A DNA stretch of 64,000 bases. Source: Phlegmacium glaucopus. Taxonomy: Eukaryota; Basidiomycota; Agaricomycetes; Agaricales; Cortinariaceae. Positions 41,856 through 53,039 of this stretch are shown piece by piece (position 1 is the stretch's first letter; each line of letters begins with the position of its first letter). The notes under the pieces were generated by a model that was given only the letters and a program-made list of their open reading frames with translations, was not told the origin of the DNA and did no database searches. The DNA is taken from assembly GCA_015039465.1 (NCBI GenBank), contig MU130378.1:2236570-2300569 (forward strand), given 5' to 3'. Position numbers and translations under genes: made by a program.

Positions 41856-44729
41856 TCCCTTGTTTGATCTCACTAAAAGTGACATTAAATGGAGATGGAA
41901 TACGGAAGAGCAGTTGGTGTTCAATTCTCTCAAAAACCTGATCACTTCAACCCCAATTCTAGCCTCTCCAGACAACTCCAGGCCGTTCTGCATTGAAGCA
42001 GACAGTTCCGACTTTGCAACCGGAGCCATACTCTCCCAACAATCCCTCGATGATGAGAAATGGCACCTGGTCGTGTTCCTGTCTAAATCCTTGTCTCTGG
42101 TCAAACAGAACTATGAGATCCACGACAAAGAGATGCTAGCGATCATCTGAGCCCTAGAAGAGTGGAGACACTTCTTTGAAGGAGTGGAACACAAGTGCGA
42201 GATCTGGACTGATCACAAAAACTTGGAGTACTTCATGACAGCCAAAAAGCTCAATCGGAGACAAGCCCGTTGGTCATTGTTCCTAGCCTGGTTTGATTTC
42301 CTCATGCACCACAGACCAGGCAAAAGCATGGGAAAACCAGACGCCTTGTCCAGACGAGTGGATCATGGAACCAGAACCGGTGACAATGACAACATCACAC
42401 TCCTAACTCCAGGCTTTTTCGCGATTCGGGCCTTAGAAGGACTGGAAGTCATAGGAGAAGAACGAGACATCTTGAAAGACATCCGGAAGGGCACCCAGGA
42501 AGGTGTAAAAGAAGAGGCCATAGCTAAAGTGGTAAAGGAGTTGAAAACCACTCACATGCTGATAGGACCCAGGAGACGTCTAGGGATGTAAACGCACCAT
42601 TTTCGCGGTTTCACAACCTTTGCAGTATACTCACGGATGCTCACATATCGTTGCAGATACTTACAGATCATCGCAGGTCATCACAGATCATCGCAGATCA
42701 TCACAGGTCATTGCAGGTCATTGCACATACTCGCACATACTTGCAGAACACTTGCAGATCATTGCAGATGCTTGCAGTCATCACCAACATTCACATTATC
42801 ATTCGCAGTTGCCAGCAGTTCTTGCAATCATTAAACACAACTCAAACAAAGGTCACTCAGGTGACTGTATTACTCATCACCTTTATTTTTATCTTGTCTC
42901 CTTTATTTGGCTCTTATCTCCTATGTTTCATTCCCAAAATACCGGACCCATGTGACTCCGCTTTAACCCACATTTTACATTCCTGTTTCACCTTTCCGCA
43001 CTTAGCTATTGCTAGTTACTATATTATTAGCAGTAGCAAGTAGGGTAACAGAACACAGCAGAACGGACGAATTACCACAGTTTTGATCCCACCTTTGGAA
43101 TGTTGTACTGAGCTACTCTCGCACTCCTTCAAAATCATCCTGCAGGCTTTGCTTTTTCTGTGCATTATCTCGCACTTTAAAGCGAACCTTCACACCTCGT
43201 AAAACTTCACTATCACCTACTGAAGAGAACTACATCAACCCCACGAACTATGTACTACTTGCGGTCTGTCCCCACCGCAGGTACATCAACGCGATCCATC
43301 CAATTGGTGGAATGGTCTCATGATAACGACATCCTCTCCTTCCAAGGAAAAATCTACATTCCGGACATGTTTGACTTGCGAAGATGGATTGTATCCCTCT
43401 GCCATGACACCCTAATTGCTGGGCATCCTGGAAGATGGAAGACCCTCGAACTCGTATCCCAAAACTACTGGTAGCCACAGATGTCCTGATATATCAGAAA
43501 ATATGCCTCAACCTGTGACCTGTGTCTTCGGACTAAGGCTCAAAGACACTACCCAGTCAGTGAACTCCATCCCCTCCCGATTCCGAATGCTCCATGGGAC
43601 ACAATTAGTGTGGACTTCATAGTGGAACTTCTGGAGTCCTCAGGATACAACTCAGTAATGGTAGTAGTTGATTCGGTCACCAAACGAGCTCATTTTGCAC
43701 CAACCCTTACTACCACCTCTGCATCTGGAACAGCCTGCCTTTATATCCAACATGTCTGGAAACATCATGGACTACCCCAGAAAGTGGTATCAGACAGAGG
43801 ACCACAGTTCATAGCAGAATTCACGCGCGAGCTCTACCAGATCCTTGGAATCAAGTTAGCAGCCACTACCACCTATCATCTGCAAGGGGACGGCCAGACG
43901 GAACGAGTAAATCAGGAACTGGAACAGTATCTCTGACTCTTTACAAACCAGCGACAAACCAATTGGGCCGAACTCCTTCCCCTTGCGGAATTCCAGTACA
44001 ATAATAATGTCCACTCCGCCACACAGCACCCACCTTTCCTCCTAGACTCCGGACAAATCCCCCAAATGGGTTTTGAACCAAGCCAACCGGAATCCTGAAT
44101 GGAGTCCGTTAATGAATTCACGGAATGAATGCAGAACACCCTAGATGAAGCGAAAGCAGGACTGGTCAAGTCTAAAGACAACATGGCAAGATATTATAAT
44201 CAGAAAAGGACTTTGGCACCAGAATACAAACCAGGAGACAAAGTATACCTGGATGCCAGCAACATACAAACAACGAGACCATCCAGGAAATTGTCCCATC
44301 GGCACCTAGGCCCCTTTCCAATTGAAGAACGAGTCGGCAACAATGCTTACTGACTCCAACTTCCCTTGTCCATGAAACGACTCCATCCGGTCTTTAACAT
44401 GGTCAAACTGACTCCAGCCCTGATAGACCCGATCCCTGGAAGGCGCATTCCAACTCCTCCACTCCCGGAAATCATTGACAGAGAAGAGGAATGGGTCGTC
44501 GAGGAAATCCTCAACAGCAGAGTTATAAACAGGAGGTTCTGATACCTTGTGAAGTGGCAAGACTTCGGAATCGAACATAACACCTGGGAGCCTTGGGAAA
44601 ACATACATGCCCCCGAATTAGTCACGGAATTCCACAAGAAGTACCCCAGAGCTCCTAAGCACATCAGGATGGCCAATTCAAACAGTTTCCTTTTGTGCCA
44701 GGACGTCACCTACCAAAGGGGGGGATGGA
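41856..44729 (+). pseudogene. Ty3/gypsy chromovirus pol remnant (RNase H, integrase, chromodomain)
   Basis: Reads in order: end of RT connection (PLFDLTKSDIKWRW), RNase H ([51 protein letters not shown]), an interruption at about 42590-43250, integrase zinc finger (HDTLIAGHPG, CDLCLRTK), catalytic core (VVVDSVTKRAHFAP, VVSDRGPQFIAEF, QELEQYL: D-D-E), the GPY/F-like LSHRHLGPFPIEERVG, and a chromodomain (EEEWVVEEILNSR, YLVKWQDFGIEHNTWEPWEN). It is broken by stops at 42148, 43472, 43487, 43934, 44096, 44126, 44351 and 44540. All but the TAG at 43472 are TGA where Arg is expected. A polypurine tract AAAGGGGGGGATGGA at 44716-44729 precedes the LTR. Protease and most of RT are missing. Confidence 0.92.
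42590..43250. mobile_element. Insertion in the gypsy remnant, with a 10-bp minisatellite
   Basis: About 660 bp separating RNase H from integrase coding sequence. At 42640-42785 it carries about 13 degenerate copies of a 10-bp unit (TCATCGCAGA/TCATCACAGG). No TIRs or coding sequence recognised, so the class is unknown; boundaries are accurate only to about 30 bp. Confidence 0.6.
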
Positions 44730-44995
44730 TGTTAGGGGACACCCAACTTTAACCCAAACCTCAACCTTAGAAACATACACCCCGCCTTTCCGACGACCTC
44801 TGACCTTCCATCCAACTCCACTTCCATCACCACTTTACCCTGGAACCCTGTAGTTCCACTCCAACTTCGACCCTCCGATTCCCTCCATCTTTTATTTCTA
44901 TTTTTCTCATTACACCACTTCTTATTTAATTAATTAATTATTATCATATCATTCCTTTATTTATTTCATATCTCCATTATGTCCATATTAGTACT
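44730..44995 (+). mobile_element. 3' LTR of the gypsy remnant (truncated)
   Basis: Begins TGTTAGGGGACACCC right after the polypurine tract, as expected for an LTR start. The far end is lost in AT-rich sequence and other repeats near 45000. Confidence 0.6.
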
Positions 44996-45007
44996 TAAAC
45001 ACCCCCA

Positions 45008-45110
45008 GCCTAGCAGGGATCCCCATCCTTTCCTCTTTGGATCCCCTGCTAGGTAAGTCACTTGTAGATATCTTTTCTGAAATATTATTAACTTTGGATC
45101 CCCTGCTAGC
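45008..45110. repeat. Inverted and direct repeats of a BamHI-containing motif
   Basis: CTAGCAGGGATCC at 45012 pairs with GGATCCCCTGCTAG at about 45040, and the latter recurs directly near 45096. Probably the end of another small element. Confidence 0.6.
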
Positions 45111-45147
45111 TTGACTAAGTCAGCATCGCAGTTGCCCTAACAGCCGC

Positions 45148-45350
45148 CAAGTCCTGACAGACTCCACTAAGGAATCCTAGGAATCCGCCAGGACTAAACT
45201 AGGAATGATGAATTGAGAAATTCATAGAAATCCCTTGTGTTATTCCTAGTTGAGTCCCATTCAATTCCCAGTCCTGGCCTGAAAGACCAGGAATATTCTG
45301 CAGGAATCCACCAGGACTCTGCCAGGAATCCTAGAATTAATATTATTCAT
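45148..45350. mobile_element. TIR element fragment with AGGACT/AGGAATCC repeats
   Basis: CCAAGTCCTGACAGACTCCA followed by many short AGGAATCC/CCAGGACT units. The same end in inverse orientation occurs at about 55140-55190, where it carries the terminal GGGGAGTGTAAAGT. Same organisation as the 37538 element but with a different internal short repeat. Confidence 0.55.
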
Positions 45351-45482
45351 TACTATAAGGTTGCAATGTCTTGTTGCCATCACAATCTTGTATTTTGTTC
45401 AGCTCACAAGGTGGTCATGTGACCACATGTGTACTAGCAGCTCATCTTCTGGCTCATCTCACCACCACTCTACCATTACATA

Positions 45483-45603
45483 ACACAACAAACAACCAGA
45501 CAACAAAGATGGACAATGGACCAAACAATGACAACAACACATAACAAACAGCAAACAACAAACAACAAATAACAAATTAAATTAAATTAAAATTAAAATG
45601 ACA
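45483..45603. repeat. ACAA-rich simple sequence, left flank of the DIRS element
   Basis: Runs of AACAACAA/CAAACAAC. The right flank of the DIRS element (54484-54840) has similar ACAAAT/AATAAAC repeats, so the element seems to have inserted into an A/C-rich repeat tract. Confidence 0.6.
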
Positions 45604-45705
45604 CTAATCACCTGCTCGGGGCGTACGAGGGAGCCTAGGTAGCCGGAAAATGGGAACACCCTGAGCCCAGCGGTGCTCCCAAAATAAAGATTGCGCGTGA
45701 CGGCT
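45604..45705 (-). repeat. DIRS split direct repeat B2
   Basis: 102 bp starting CTAATCACCTGCTCGGGGCG, nearly identical to 46189-46290. About 175 bp of unmatched sequence separates it from A2. Confidence 0.88.
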
Positions 45706-45880
45706 TAAGTACGATGCAGGTGTAATACAGTATAGGTACATAGAGAAAAACGAGAAGAGAGATTAAGAAAAGAAAAGAACGAAGTGGGTGCGTTAAAACC
45801 TCTGCACAGTGCAAAAACCCGAAGGGAAAAAAGGCACAGAGCGCGAGGAAAGCTACCACAGGTGGGAAAGGGAGGGTAAG

Positions 45881-46187
45881 CAGAAAAACCAGACAGCTAC
45901 AAGCACGAAGAGAATGAGAGCTACAGTAGCAAAGCAAGAGTAAAAGTCTTACCCAAAGCACGAGAGAGAGAGGCTAAGGAGAACTCTCGCACAATGGGCA
46001 AGCTTTGTAAGACAGGAAGTAAGACAAAGGTGAGACAATGATTGGATAACTACGAAACACTGAGACCGCTGAGTAAGACTAAAGGAGGCCGGAGCCTAAG
46101 TGCCTGTGAAAGAAGGTGTGGCCGAAAAAACTAGGCGATTTAACCCTCACGGTGATTAGCTTCGTGTAAACCAAGCTTTAAAGACCA
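45881..46187 (-). repeat. DIRS split direct repeat A2
   Basis: About 307 bp, from CAGAAAAACCAGACAGCTAC to AAGCTTTAAAGACCA, near-identical to 54176-54483 (one single-base indel). Confidence 0.9.
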
Positions 46188-46188
46188 A

Positions 46189-46290
46189 CTAATCACCTGC
46201 TCGGGGCGTACAAGGGAGCCTAGGTAGCCGGAAAACGGGAACACCCTGAGCCCAGTGGTGCTCCCGAAATAAAGATTGCGTGTGACGGCT
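46189..46290 (-). repeat. DIRS split direct repeat B1
   Basis: Second copy of the 102-bp B unit, contiguous with A2, giving the B1-A2 join typical of PAT-like elements. Confidence 0.88.
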
Positions 46291-46399
46291 AAAGGCTAGT
46301 ATAAGGGAAGGGAAAGGGAGGGAATAAGAAAGGAAGAAAAGGATGGGAGAAAGAAAGATGTTGATGGTGAGCGCAATTAAGTGAAGGGGACCGAATGGC

Positions 46400-47366
46400 G
46401 TGAAAAAGAGGCTAAAATGACTGGGTGACGACGTATGTAAATGTGGAACATATCAGAGTTCCATCGGCTGATGGCTTGGATGATATGTGGAGGGAGGCCG
46501 GCTTCAGCAAGAGCTGTGGCACCACCTGCTCATAAGGAATGCCCTCCGACGTTGCTAGGAAAGAAGGAATGAAGGCGATGAAGGAACCAAGAGCGGGTAG
46601 GGATAGAGCCGTCAGCTTTAATCCATAACTCAGTGCGGAGGGGAAAAGACAGGTCTCACAGACTTAAATAGGATAGGAAGGGTGATAAGGGGTCATCGTG
46701 AAGAGTTGTCTTCTGGATGATGACTTGACTACCTTCGAAGAAGCGGTCGGCTTTGTGCCCAGGGAGTAGAAACTGGAAAGATGTGGAGTTGAAGGTTGTA
46801 TTATTTCGCAGGATGACTTTTCTATAGTCTTGAAGGTTTTTGGAGTCAGGCCATGTAAGCTCACCAAGACGAAGTAAGCCATGAAAGCCGGTGAGAGTGA
46901 GGGTAAGGAAAAGGAGGTTGTCATAGGAGGGTGAAAGGGAGAGACATTGAGACAAGAGTGCAAGCTCTGAACAGGTTAAAGCCCGTTTCCGAGCTGGGGA
47001 GGAAGGATTCATTTTTCAGCACCCCTCAAGGGCTTTGGATACTAGCCAGTGGCGGCGGTGAGTTCTGACGTCGGGGAAGAATGGTTCAAGTTGGCTACAA
47101 ATGCCAGAGAGATAGGAGCGGACTGATAGCGGCTTGATGTAGTGCGACATGTAAACTGCATAAAAGCTGAGGGTGTCGGAAGTAGGTTCAATGGGGAAGG
47201 AATGCGAGGAGCAGAAATCAAGATAGGATGTGAGAGCAGATGAATAAGAAGAATAGGAAGTAGGCTCGATAGCACAAGAAATGGCTAACGCGCACTCGCG
47301 AACGAGTCGTTCACATGTCCAGACTTCCCGATGGGACTGCCTGGACGGAGCTGGCTTGGTGATCAT
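46400..47366 (-). pseudogene. Tyrosine recombinase of the DIRS element
   Basis: N-terminal SAM-like part (TCERLVRECALAISCAIEPT, SALTSYLDFCSSHSFPIE, SVRSYLSGICSQLEPFFPDV), then catalytic part: first Arg in GFHGLLRLGELTWPDS (about 46869), then VGGHSL-stop-AGGATALAEA where the H-x-x-R Arg is replaced by TGA (46530-46532), and the nucleophile Tyr in MFHIYIRRHP (46437-46439). Further stops at 47016-47018 and 46656-46658, again TGA where Arg is expected. The enzyme class joins circular cDNA to the genome; this copy is inactive. Confidence 0.88.
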
Positions 47367-48210
47367 AAAGGGGCATCCCCCAGCATGAATTGAGGGGGTG
47401 AAAAACTAGTGATGGATAAACTAGGTTCGAGGAATTTGGCGGTATCGTCGTCAAGACGGGATAAGGCATCGGCGACTTTATTCTCATTCCGTGGGATATG
47501 AAAGACACGAAGCTGGATGTGGGAAGAAAGCAGAAGGTCAACTGCGGTGATGAGGATGAGATTATAGGCAGGCAAGGCATGTAAGGTGTTAAACATATCG
47601 AAGGTGTTGGAATTGTTGGTGAGAATAGCTAGACAACGAGGTTTTGGTGAGGCATATTCGCACACATGGCTAAGTGCAGATAGAACGGTAAGGGCTTCAA
47701 AGAAGAAGATACCATTCCGCGTTGAACGGGGTATAGCACATCGAAAACCCTCACAGGTTTTTGGTGACCAGTAACCCATGCCTGCAGGGCAGGTGTCACA
47801 AAGGTATGTGTCGTGTGCTTCCGACCTGGCCCATTCAAGAGATTCAATGATATGGACACCATCTGAATGGTCTACATGGTTGGAAAACCATAAGAGGTCG
47901 TTTGAAATGGCTTTGTTAATAGAGAGTTTTTGATAAGGCGAGGAACCTCACCGCATTTTCTCGTAGATGTTAGAGAGGCCAGGTCGAAGTAGGGGGTACA
48001 CATTCAGGGCCCAATTAATCCAACCGGTTAACCGTTGGAAATCTTTTAGTGAGCGACGCTGACGGGGGTTAGCAAAGGTACGAACTGCATTGACTAACTC
48101 CTTCCGGGCGTCAGGTGGCATAGTTATCGTCATTGCATTAGCATCAACGTCGAAACCAATGATGGTGAGTGGTGAACCAGAGACTTGTTTTCGTTCTTCA
48201 TGAGGGACTC
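47363..48210 (-). pseudogene. RT connection and RNase H of the DIRS element
   Basis: Reads SGSPLTIIGFDVDANAMTIT, RRSLKDFQRLTGWINWALNV, YPLLRPGLSNIYEKM, then RNase H-like FFFEALTVLSALSHVCEYAS, RCLAILTNNSNTFDMFNTLH, and the end HIPRNENKVADALSRLD. The downstream recombinase frame overlaps its end. Frame breaks are present around 47780-47930. Confidence 0.8.
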
Positions 48211-49481
48211 CTACACCGCAAAAATGCGGTCAGCATCGAAAAACATGGCAGTGGTCATGTGTTTTTGGACACTTTCCCACATGGATATGACCATCATTGA
48301 GGGCTGGAAACCATAGTTAGCGAACCTCTTTTGACACCTTGGAACCAGGGCTAGTGGGAACCACATTTTCGTAGGGATGTCAGCCAAATGTGTGAAAACA
48401 TGTTGGCCAGGTGTCCACAGGGATGTTAGCCACATGCCTTCAGATATGTCCTCTCAATGACTATCCAAACTGGTATTCAGGTATTAGAAGAATTGCAAAT
48501 TAGATGTTTCTGACTTCGAAAGCCCACTGGAAAGGATAGGTGGAATAGGTCATATTGGTAGACTTGTACTACATACAGCAGAAAAGGTAATAGAAGGGGA
48601 GGGTATCAAAAATGAGCCAAACCGAACCAGAACCCCAAGCACCTGGTGCACATGGACCTGCCCTGATTCCTCGAAAAGTCCTGGTCGCCGTCACACCAAG
48701 GGACTAGTATGGGTGCTGCTCGTTAGTGGCATAAATGGTTAGTGTATGTAGGAAATAAGGTCAGTAGGTGGTTAGCGACAAAGTCAGTGGTCAGCAGTTA
48801 GTTGGGAGTTCGTATTACTATCATCGAGGTCAGTAGTTGAATGATGGGGAGCAAGGAGATGCAGATAGAACATACAATATCTTTCCTGCAATAGCAGGAA
48901 AGCCTGGAAAAGAGATGCAATGTTGGGGAGGGAAGCGCTGTTGGGGATCGATGGTGGAGGGAATGAAAGGATGCGTTGTGAATTTGAACTTGCTACCACG
49001 TGATGGTCTGAGTTGATGGTCTGAGTTTGAATGAACTTCTTTCAACCAGTCCCGAGTTTGGCCTCGGTTACAGTCCTATTTATTACATTTAAACCGGGAA
49101 GGAGCGGGAAAGCTTTTTTATCTTGAACAGTTTAAAATTTAAAGCACAGGCTGTGCGGCAAACCTGGGTGAAATTTAGGATGCTCCTGCAACATGGACAC
49201 AATCTGAAATATGTACTGCTGCCAGTCGGAATGACTATACAATGAGTAGAATGGCCTTTCTATATAAGCCTTAGCTCAACCACCGTTATTCAACATGCCA
49301 GAAAAACCTTTTACTGGGCTGTTTAGCCATATTACAATCACAGGATCCCCATCAACCAGCCATCAATATTTGAACACCTGGATCTCAAATGGATGCCATG
49401 TCGCTTTCCTATTTCAGTCATTCGTGGGAATCATCTTTTCCAAGCTCACTGGTTCCCGTGTTTTGCCCAAATAGCGGTGTA
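48211..49481. mobile_element. Insertion 1 in the DIRS element (TIR TACACCGC)
   Basis: 1.27 kb splitting the RT between SHFDE and GVPHEERKQ. Ends are CTACACCGC and its inverse AGCGGTGTA; ACTC flanks both sides (48207-48210, 49482-49485). It contains no recognisable transposase; a TATATAAGCC box occurs near 49260. Confidence 0.7.
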
Positions 49482-49740
49482 ACTCATCAAAATGAGAGAG
49501 GAGTTGAGTCTGTTTCGAGGGCAAGAACTTGTTGTAAGGGGCATAGAAGGTAAGATTGTTGGCAAAGTCCCAAGAAAAAGCATCATCGACGTAGGCGAAT
49601 AAGTCATAGATGAGCTTAACAAAGATGGCTATCCAGAGGATGAGACTGAAGAAAGTCATCCAAAGACGACCAGCTCCACGGTTGCCAAAATTATTGTTGT
49701 TGTCTACATGGTGCTGACCATCAATCGTGACCACTTGACG
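49482..49740 (-). pseudogene. DIRS reverse transcriptase, YVDD segment
   Basis: VVTIDGQHHVDNNNNFGNRG, AGRLWMTFFSLILWIAIFVK, then LIYDLFAYVDDAFSWDFANN: the YVDD box is RT motif C (about 49582-49593). Cut on the right by repeat copy 3 and on the left by insertion 1. Confidence 0.88.
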
Positions 49741-51154
49741 TTATAAATCGTTGTTTGTGTTGTTATAAAACACCAACCAGAGAGCAGTGGACCAGACCTT
49801 AGGTCAAGAGACTCCCTGTTGTTCGTTTAGGGAAGGTATAACCTTGACTTGTATCACACAGAGGTAGGGGGTGAGAATAGAGAAGAGGAGGATGAGGATG
49901 AATGAGGAAGAGTCTTCAGTAAGACTATAGCAGTTGACAGTAGGTTGACAGTAAGGGACTGGAAAAAGCGAACTTGGAGGGATTAAGGAAGAGGATGAGG
50001 ATGAATAAGAGGGAGTCTTCAGCAAGACTATAGCGATTGACAGTGGGGATAGATTGACAGTAAGGGGCAAGAAAAGCGAACTTAAGGGAGGAATTCACTG
50101 GAATTCCACTGAGATGATGAAAGTGGGGGGTAAGAATGAATTGAACTGAACTACCTATCCTGGTACAAAAGAGCAGTATTTATACCCTAAGGATGAGGCT
50201 ATGTAAAACAAATAAAAAAAGAAAGGAGTACGCGCTGTCAGAAGAGGAATGAAGAAAGGACAGCTGCGAGAAGAAAAGAACAAGAAAAAGAAGAAGGAAC
50301 AATAAAAAAATCTGTACAAGTGTCAAAGTGCGAGAGAAAAGAAAAGAAGGCAGTGCGCATAGCCTAATAGTAAAAATATATCAGCTTCATAGCCGTGTGG
50401 TCATGTCAAAAATATGAAAGGTCCTGAGTCAACACTTGAAAGGCGCAGCCTTGTTCCCGAGAAAACACTACTTGCCCATGGTCCCATGTCGCGCAGCCTT
50501 GATAACACTTGACACACTGCGAGAATAATCCTCTGCTGCTGATTCATCTGCAATTCCTGCTTAGTCGTGATCCTCCTGGACTTCCTAAATTGTCATAAAG
50601 AGGGTGGGAAGGCTTCAGGTACCGCGTGAATGATGGTTTTGGCAGTGAATGATAAGATAAGAGGTAGATGAGTGAGGATAGGGGACTGAGTGAGATCCAG
50701 GAGCGAGGGATGGCAAGATAGATGGCTGAGGGGAAGACTTGTGGGTCCATAGCCACAACAACAATGACAAAGCCTTGTACATAATGGGAGATGTAGTTGA
50801 TGCGTCCATGAAGGGGCCGTTCTTGAAATGATGGACCAAGGATACGATCAAACGTGAGCTGATGACCGACGCGAATAGTAGATTGATCGCTTTGCTGGAT
50901 CACTAGCCAAGGAACGAATGGATGGTATATGCTTAGGAGCATGTCGATAGTGAAAACAATGGAGAGCATAGTGTGAGACATTGAGAGTATGATGAGCGAT
51001 GGGGATGTTATCGTTGAACGAATGATTTTGTTGACCAGGAACACGATTCAGGGCTGCTTCCAAAATAGGTAAGTGAATTTGAAGTCCGCTTATTTTCATG
51101 ATGGCGACTTTTAAGCTTTCTTCTCACGCTACCAATCAGTATTGGTGCGCGATA
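49741..51154 (+). mobile_element. Unclassified 1.4-kb repeat, copy 3, inserted in DIRS RT
   Basis: Full-length copy with ends TTATAAATCG and GTGCGCGATA, flanked by ACG on both sides (49738-49740 and 51155-51157). Removing it rejoins RT codons for Q-I-R-Q-V-V exactly, which defines its limits to the base. Four terminal bases are inverted (TTAT/ATAA, sharing the A of the flank). Confidence 0.85.
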
Positions 51155-52034
51155 ACGTATTTGCCACAAAGGATGGACTGGTAATCTTCAGTAAGCCTGA
51201 GAGATATCGGTTTCGAAAAGGGTAAATTCTCTATCCCCATGCTCCTCTCTAGCTCGCAAAAGCGCAGCTCCAAGTGCTCGGAGGGTGTCTAGATGAACTT
51301 TGGCATCGAGAGGAGAGATGTAAGAATTTGGTGAGAAATCTCCAGCGGAATGATCAACGACAAGCCGCAACTTGTTCGAATGTGGCTTGGGTACTACCCA
51401 TAAGGGTATGGAGGTCATTCCTGGCAGAAGAGATGGGAAAGCCTTCGAGAAGCGACCCAGGGCTATTTCTTCGTCTCGCTGCTCTTGCATAAAGGCTAGG
51501 TCCAGTGGATTCTTGACCCTTTGTAGGGCAGCATTGTCAACGATAAGAGGCGCATTAGAACCTTGGGTGACAGCCCAAGGCCAGAACCCATTAGTCAGGC
51601 CTTCACAGATAGATTCTACAAAAGGCTGATTAGGATGGGTATTCGACAGGAGACGTAAACGATCAATATGGATAGGCATCGTGATTTGGAAGAGATGAGG
51701 GTGCTTATTGATAGTACCCCATGCAAGCGAGTTATGAATTTCATTATATGGAGGTCTCGGGACAGGAGCTGCAACTGTACTTGTTAAGGCTGTTGTCATA
51801 CGGGAAAGATCATCCTCTCCCCACACATACTTTCGGGCAAACCTCAGCCTGTGTTCCCAACGAAGGCTCACCTCCGAGGCTTTACTTCTTGATGGCTGGC
51901 ACGCATTCACTGGCAACATGACCGCCGCTCGAGCACTTGGGACACACGTGCAGGTAGTTGCAGGTAGAGGCTGAGTTAGGGCATCTACGCTCATTCCATC
52001 TTCTACACGGTGCACTTCGGCGTCAGGTAGCTGG
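51155..52034 (-). pseudogene. DIRS reverse transcriptase, fingers/palm
   Basis: Contains VEDGMSVDALTQPLP, SLRWEHRLRFARKYVWGEDD, LAWGTINKHPHLFQITMPIH, FPSLLPGMTSIPLWVVPKPH, SNKLRLVVDHSAGDFSPNSY and RT motif A FTLFETDISQAY. The next codon is TGA (51188-51190) where Arg precedes LPVHPLWQIR. In frame with the gag-like ORF once insertion 3 is removed. Confidence 0.9.
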
Positions 52035-53039
52035 CATCAGGAAAAATGACTTCAGCCCTAGGCTGTCCTGAAATGTCCTGGGGTGCCCCAGGCAGCTCAG
52101 GGCGCTCAGGTCAAGAGGTTGCCCTGGGGTGCAAGTTACCTATGTATGAAAAGTCTTAGGCTGTCCTGGGGCAACCTGAGGCAACCTGAGAGCGTCCTGA
52201 GGCAACCTGAGAGCGTCCTGAGGCACCTGAGACTCCTGAGGCAACCTGAGGCAACCTGAGAGCATCCTGAGGCAACCTGAGAGCATCCTGAGGCAGCCTT
52301 AGTCCCTTTGGATCTGATGCTAGAAAACATATATAAACCAGATATTTGAGTGGTCTCACACAACAGAATAATAATAATAATAAAATTATATTCAATTATT
52401 CTAAACATCATATATACAAGTAATAAAATAATAATAAAATAGTGATACATAAATATACTAGTATAATGAAGTAGGGAATAAGAAAACAAAATTGTGGGTG
52501 GTTTATATATCTTTTGGATGGCGCACAGACCATTGGTCACATGATCACAGATAAGCATGATTTCAAGCATATGGTGCTGGGTCAGGGTAGATTACATAAA
52601 TTCCAAAAAAGGAAATTTTTTAAAGATGGTAGAGAATTGTATTAGGACCCTGAATATGTTTAAATTATATTAATAGCAGCTCTCCTTATTGAGAAAACTG
52701 CAAAATACTTTCCTGGACGCGGCGGTTAAAGATTTTCTAGCAAAATTCATAAATTCTAAGGGACTCCCAGGGCCTCCTGATGTGATTTAATCCAGATGGT
52801 CAATGCACCAGGATACACTAAAGGTGTCCTGAGAAAATGGGTGACACTCAAAACTTTATCTATGCTGTCCTAGGTTGTCCTGAGGTGTCCTTGGATAAGT
52901 GTGTAACACTCAAATTTTACCTGTGCTGCTCTAGGAGGTGTCCTGGGGTGTCCTGGGGTGTCCTGGGATGTCCTGAGTAGTGATGTGATACTAACAAATT
53001 ACCCAAGGCTACCTAGGGCCAAAATCATTTTTCCTGATG
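52035..53039. mobile_element. Insertion 3 in the DIRS element, 1.0 kb TIR element with CCTGAGG repeats
   Basis: Ends CATCAGGAAAAATGAC and the inverse of CATCAGGAAAAATGAT, with CCCTAGG a few bases inside each. A minisatellite of CCTGAGGCAACCTGAGAGCG-type units fills 52155-52300, and GGTGTCCTGG repeats lie at 52930-52975. The middle is AT-rich. No coding sequence. It sits between the gag-like and RT parts of one reading frame. Confidence 0.82.

Noticed and set aside
42640..42785. Regular short repeats as a CRISPR array
   Set aside because: Units are 10 bp, contiguous, with no spacers, and the DNA is eukaryotic.
52155..52300. CCTGAGGCAACC repeats as a coding repeat protein
   Set aside because: They sit within a TIR element that interrupts a DIRS frame; reading frames through them are by-products of the minisatellite.
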